Assembly: GCA_023213315.1 (NCBI GenBank) | Contig: JAKCPI010025392.1 | Coordinates: 1-64,000, forward strand | Source: Euborellia annulipes | Taxonomy: Eukaryota; Arthropoda; Insecta; Dermaptera; Anisolabididae | DNA length: 64,000 nt | Reading direction: 5' to 3' | In this document: positions 49,901-55,900 of the stretch, one piece after another | How positions within the stretch are numbered: position 1 is the first letter of the stretch | Layout: the number at the start of each line of letters is the position of its first letter | The notes under the pieces: generated by a model | Database searches by the model: none | Seen by the model: the letters and a program-made list of their open reading frames with translations, nothing else | Told to the model about the DNA's origin: nothing | Program-made: the position numbers and the translations under genes

Positions 49901-52900
49901 AAGACTTCAGATGTTTTAACTACAAAATATAGGTTTCAAAAATGAAAACTAAATTAAATTAAAATAGTAGAATATTTAAATATTTATTAAAAAATAATAT
50001 TTTCAACACTTAATGCCCATTCTCATATGTTATCATCAGATAACTAAAATTAAACTAAATAAATAATTCATCAAAAAAAGCAAATAAAGGCTATTAGTTT
50101 AAATGCGGTGACATAAAACCCAATAAGAAATTTAGATAGAAGGAAAAATTTATAACCTAATTATATCTATATATTATAGTAATGATATTTATAGAGTCTA
50201 TATATATTCTGAACGATGCACATAGGAGTATTTGTTCAAATAAAATAGGACAAAATTCGAAATCACTACGTTACTCAGAAGTCGCAATAAACTTATTGTT
50301 CCTCAAGTTAGATAACCGGTCCGTCATAAGGTAGCCATAAAGATACGATCGCTTTACAGTTGTTAAAGTACGACCAGTCCGAATTCAGTCATTATCTAGT
50401 TCGCATGTCTTTTGTTCTAGGCGGCTTCGATTGTGATAATAGTTTTTAATTGTTGATGTATTTGGTGGCTGGTTTAAAAGAAAAAACTTGAATATGGCAG
50501 AAGGTATGTACTATATTTCAAAACATGATTTCATATATTATGAAGCCATAATTTTTGCCATCATTTTTAGTTTAATTATCAGACAAAAGGGATTTTGTTT
50601 ATGTGTCTGATCTTGTCTGGCTATTATTTATATATAGCCATAAAATATGATTATATGACTATTAAGCCCGGTCCAGACGCTACCTTTTGCACAACCTTTT
50701 GTCTGCGCAGTTCAACACGTTGCAGTTAAAACGTTGCGTGTGGACAGGAAATTTGCGCAGTTTTGAGCCCGGCGGGAAGACGGTACAGTTGCAGCGATAA
50801 CTGAGCAAATTAGCTTTGAAATCCATGACCTGTGCGGACAAGTCGGTGCATGTGGACGCTTGCTCCATGTTCCGAATCGTTTTGTTCCTCAGTTTTCCCT
50901 AATCACTCCACGATGGCTGACCTTCGGCAATGTTCTAGAGAGTTTTTAACTGATTTTATTGCACTTTATGAAGTTTCCCATGTATTTGGCGTGTTAAATC
51001 GAAGGAGTATAGTAACAGGGAGAAAAAGGGGGAAGCTTATGAAAAATTAGTAGAAAAATTCAGAGAAATCGATGCAACCGCGACCTTAGATGTTCTAATC
51101 TTTTTTTTCTAACGAGAGAGGATGCAAAAATTGACCACAGGAGAACCTCCCCCATGACGATATCGCACAAGACTGAGCAAAAAATACAAATATGACTGCA
51201 CCGTCTGGACACTCAAAATTACAACGTTTTCACTGCCGTCTTAAGACCGCGCAGACTTAAAAGGTTGTGCAAAACGGAGCGTCTGGACCGGGCTTTAAGT
51301 AAAACAAAATGGTGGACTTAGGCGGTGTGGTATATAACAGGGGTGGCCAACCTGGATCGCGAGCCTATGTTTAATTTTTAATATTTAAATTCAATACACC
51401 ATATTTTGTACTTTTATTCATAAGTTTTCAATAAATATAATTTCTGTAAAAAATTTTTTTTTAAATACCGCTACGTATTTAATTGCCGCTGGCGAAAAAT
51501 TTCAAATTTTGAAAAATGGCTCGGCCTATCAAGGAGCTTGGCCACCCCTGGTATATAATATTCAAATAACCATATTTTATGGCTCTATATAAATAATAGC
51601 CCGACAAGATCAGACACATAAAAATCCTTTTGTCTGATAATTAAACTAAAAATGTATGGCAAAAATTATGACTTTATAGGCCTAATATAATTTGTAAATG
51701 TTGACTGCAAATGAATTAATTCATTTGCATTTTTCACAGCCACTTCCCTATCAACATCTTTGAATTAATTCATGTTTTGAAATATAATAATACATATACC
51801 TCCTTCTGCCATATTCAAAATTTTTTTTCTTCTAAACCAGCCATACGGAAATACAACAGAAATACAAACCATTAACACAATTGAAGCCGCCTAAAGCAAA
51901 AGACATGCGATCTAGACAATGGCTGGTCGTAGGTAAACAGTTGTAGAGATATGGAATGTTTATGACTAGATTTGAACGGACCGCTTATCAAGCTTGAGGA
52001 ACAATAAGTTTTTTGCGACTTGTGTCAGGTTTTATTGAACAAATACTCCTATGTACTAGCGGTCCCAGGGCCCCCCCCCTCCCCATTGGACCGACAAAAA
52101 TTCAAAAGTTTTATTTAATATTTTAAAACTAAACAAAAAATTATAAATTTGCCAGAATGTTTTTTTATTATTCAATCTTATACAATTTATTTACAGTGTA
52201 TTTCAATTTGACCCTTGACCAAGTCCTGGGACCGCCACTGCTCCAATGTAAGGTGGAAATACATTTAGAGAGAGAATGAATAGACTTTTCTAAATCAATT
52301 GATCCATGTCTCGATATTCTTAAATATTATCAGAGAATTTTTATTTAAACAGGACATGTATAAAAAAAATATAAATTAAAAAAAAAAAAATAATTACCTT
52401 TGATGGCGGAGAAGGTTGCAATTTATTTATGACCTGGACAAGTGCTTGAAGTTTCTTTAAACTTTTCTTTTCACACACAGCACATGTCCAGTCATCTTCT
52501 TCCATGTCATCAACTTGGTGAGGCAAATTGTGTTTATAGCATTTCTAAAAAAAAATGAAAATATTTTGTAACATATTATTCATATTACAAGTCTGACAAT
52601 AATAAATCGTTTAGTTTTATTTTCCAAATTTTATTAGGAAGTTTAAAAAAAAATTCAGCGTCTCGGGTCGTGATCAGTAGTTTTCCCCTTAATTTTAAAA
52701 CCCATATGATTTTTGCCTAAATGAAAATACACTGAATCAAGTTTAAAATTTAAGTATTCGCCCTGCCCGGCCTGTGGGTTTTGAAGGCCATGAAAAAAAT
52801 TACGGGCGGGTAGCCTAAATCTTAATAAACTGATTCGGGCCAACGGGCATGCAAATTAAATCAGGCGGACAGGGACCTATTTTAAAAAAATCAACAATTT

Positions 52901-55900
52901 TAAAATATTTCTTTTTCTGACTCTGAAAAAGTTTATTTTTTATTATAAATTTAAATATGTAAGAAAAATTAAATATTTTTAAATAATTTTTTTTATTTGA
53001 TGTATTATTTAAAACTTTTTATTAAATAAAAGAAAATTTATCTTTTATTTTATACAATGTATGATTCAGGATTATTTTAAATAAAATTATTTTATTTAAA
53101 AATTGATAGACATTGATTCATTCATTCACTAAATTTTCGTCGGGTACTGGAGGGTTTGAAAAATTTCCGGGCGGGTCTGAAGAATGGTAAAAAATACCCG
53201 GCGCCAAGTAAAAAAAAATATGGGTACGGGCCAAATGAAATGTTGTGGTCGTGGAGGGCTCTTTGAGGGAATGAAAATGATTTTTTGCTATGTTTTGAAA
53301 ATACCTAAAGGAAAAATTGAAATAATCTATAATTTCGTTCATTTTAGGTACTAAACCATGTCTGAGAATACAGCAATGGGGCTCATTCAAAGCAATAAAA
53401 AAAAAATATTTTTTTTTATTTTAGAAGTAGTTTTAAATACCCTAAACAATGTTAAAAGTTTGTCTTGTGTTTGACGAATAGATAGTATACTAAACCATGT
53501 CTGAGAATACTGTAATGTGGCTCATTTTTTCCAAATGTAGAAGAATAGAAAAATATGAGATTAAAGATATCTCTTACCATTCAAAAAATATAGCCGAAAA
53601 TTGAAAGAAATTCTTCAAACAAACAAGAAAAATAAAATTTTCTCCATTTTTAGAAAAACTTAAAAGAACTTAAATAGAGGGTTATCAGATTCAAACTGGG
53701 CTCGTTTTATAGGAAATTTAATGTAGATTATAATGTAATATTATATATAGTTTAATTTACCTTAAATAAATCAAAATCCTTTTTTTTTTAAATGAAAAAA
53801 TTTTCTATGAATTCGTAGATGTCAAAATATTATTTACGCAAAATTTTAAAACAATTGAATGGTTTTTGAGTTTTCGTTGACGAAAAAAATTACCAAACAT
53901 ACACACAGCCATCATTCCAAAAGTTATTAAATGAATTGTGGGGACATCAAAACGCATTTTGGCAGCTTCAGTTCAATTTCGATTTTTATTTTTTTACATT
54001 AACTTTAACTACCCAACCAACCTACTACGGTTGGTGGACAAAGTTAAAAAATCCGATCCGGTTTCAGTTTTAACCGGTTTGCAAGCTCTAATACATTATA
54101 TATAGAGATATATATATATATAGCCTACGGGCTTGGTCTAGTTGGTAGCGTGCCTACCTTCTATACCGAACACGTTGCGGGTTCGGACCCCACGCAGTCC
54201 GATGATTTTATTTAAGCCATTTGGATACCAAATGTGTGAATCTGTGTGTATGAGTGTGGATGAAAAAAAAGTGTGAATGTTTAAAAAAAAAAATATATAT
54301 ATATATTTAAAATTTCACACAGGGGTTCGCATAGTTTATTTGGGTTCAAGATTTATTTGTAAATAAATCGATATGTATAGGAACAGATTCTTCTTACCTT
54401 GCAGAACCCATATGGGCATTTACTGCATAAATATAGAAGCCCGCCATTGCCACACCATCGACAATACTGATCGGATCCGTCTTCATCTTGTGAAAAATCT
54501 CCACTAGTATAAAATTCGTAGCATTTCTAAAATATTATAAAGATATATTAAGTAAAGTTTTTATAAGAATTGAAAATTAAAATAATTACCTCACAAATGA
54601 GAACACTTAAAAGAGGATGAGAAAAAAATTTTCCAAGTTTAATACTCGTAACTAGATTAGTCTTGCAAGAAGTGCATTTCAATAAATGCTTGTGTCGATT
54701 TATAAAATTTGTTAAATTGGACAAATCTAAAATAAAAAATTAATTAAATGAAAGTAAATAAGCTAGATAAAAATCCAAACATTAAATTTTATAAAATAAA
54801 TTTTAACTTACCGGAAAAATATCCCTTATAGGCTTCTTCATCTTCTAATGTAATTGGTGTTCCTGATCTTTTGATAGTTCCTGCCATCTAAAATTTTAGT
54901 TTATTATTTAATTAATAATAAATTAAATAGTGAAACTTTACATATCAAATTTCAGATTTTATGAGTTGTAATTTTTTGAAATATTAGGGAAAAATTGTTG
55001 CTGTGGTGAAAATACAGAAATATTAAAAACTAAATTGATAAATTATCAGGGAAAATGAAAACATTTTTACTTTTTGTAAAGACCAATTTTTAGACTATAA
55101 CAAATTAAAAGTGAATATCTTAATTTGATAAGTTTAAGTTCTTTGTAATACTTACTTTAAAATTGTATTATGAATAATAAACGCTTTGGTTTAATATATG
55201 ATAATCATCATTACATTGGATGTGAAAGCAACACTTTTCAAGGCGGGAAATGATATTTTTAATTTTAATTTTGGTTAGCAAAAAATAAACTGTTAAAATA
55301 AAATAATAATTTGTATTATATTTAATGAAATAAATTTCAAATGTGGTTATTATTGAAAGAGTAATAAATATACTTGCAAAGTTTTTTGTTTTAATATGAT
55401 TGACTTCTATGGAGTCAGGGAGGTATGGAGTAGATTTTTATTTAGCCAAACCATAGATAATATAGATAGATCTGCAACTCTCATACTTGAAACAATTCTC
55501 ATTTCCGCTGCGGTAGCGCTAGCAGCGGGAGAAACAGTAAGTTTACTTCTCTTGCAAACTTTTTCTTTAGGCATTTTTCATTCCTTTTTTAATACAATTA
55601 TTATTACTACTTCATAATAGAAATAAAAAAAAATTTATTTCGAGACATGTCAAAAATGAAGAATAAAAAAACATTTAAGAAAAAATTATGGTTAATCTCT
55701 AGAATAATGCAGTGAAGCAATCAGTGGGGGCTTGACTAGTTCACTAGTTCGCTTTTCTGACATCAGCTCAACGTTCATGATTCTTTCGTTCTTTTCATTT
55801 GCGCGCGCTATTTGTTTCGTTACTCGTGTCGTGGCGCCTTATAACACCATTCAGTTCGAAGCGATTCGGTAGCCCTTAAAAATAAATTTGCGAGCCCTTC

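Larger units (their letters stand above)
50213..52058. repeat. Long foldback element (arms about 440-490 bp) in ATRX intron 5
   Basis: Left arm about 50213-50650 and right arm about 51566-52058 are inverted copies. For example, ACATAGGAGTATTTGTTCAA on the left pairs with the end of the right arm, and TATGGCAGAAGGTATGTA with its counterpart near 51800. The loop holds a Harbinger MITE and a hAT MITE. Arms differ by scattered changes and a short insertion near 51690-51770. Confidence 0.85.

Noticed and set aside
55396..55617. 73-codon plus-strand frame with a hydrophobic end
   Set aside because: Has a GC-rich patch with an imperfect hairpin (CCGCTGC...GCAGCGG) but no family match and no matching exon nearby.
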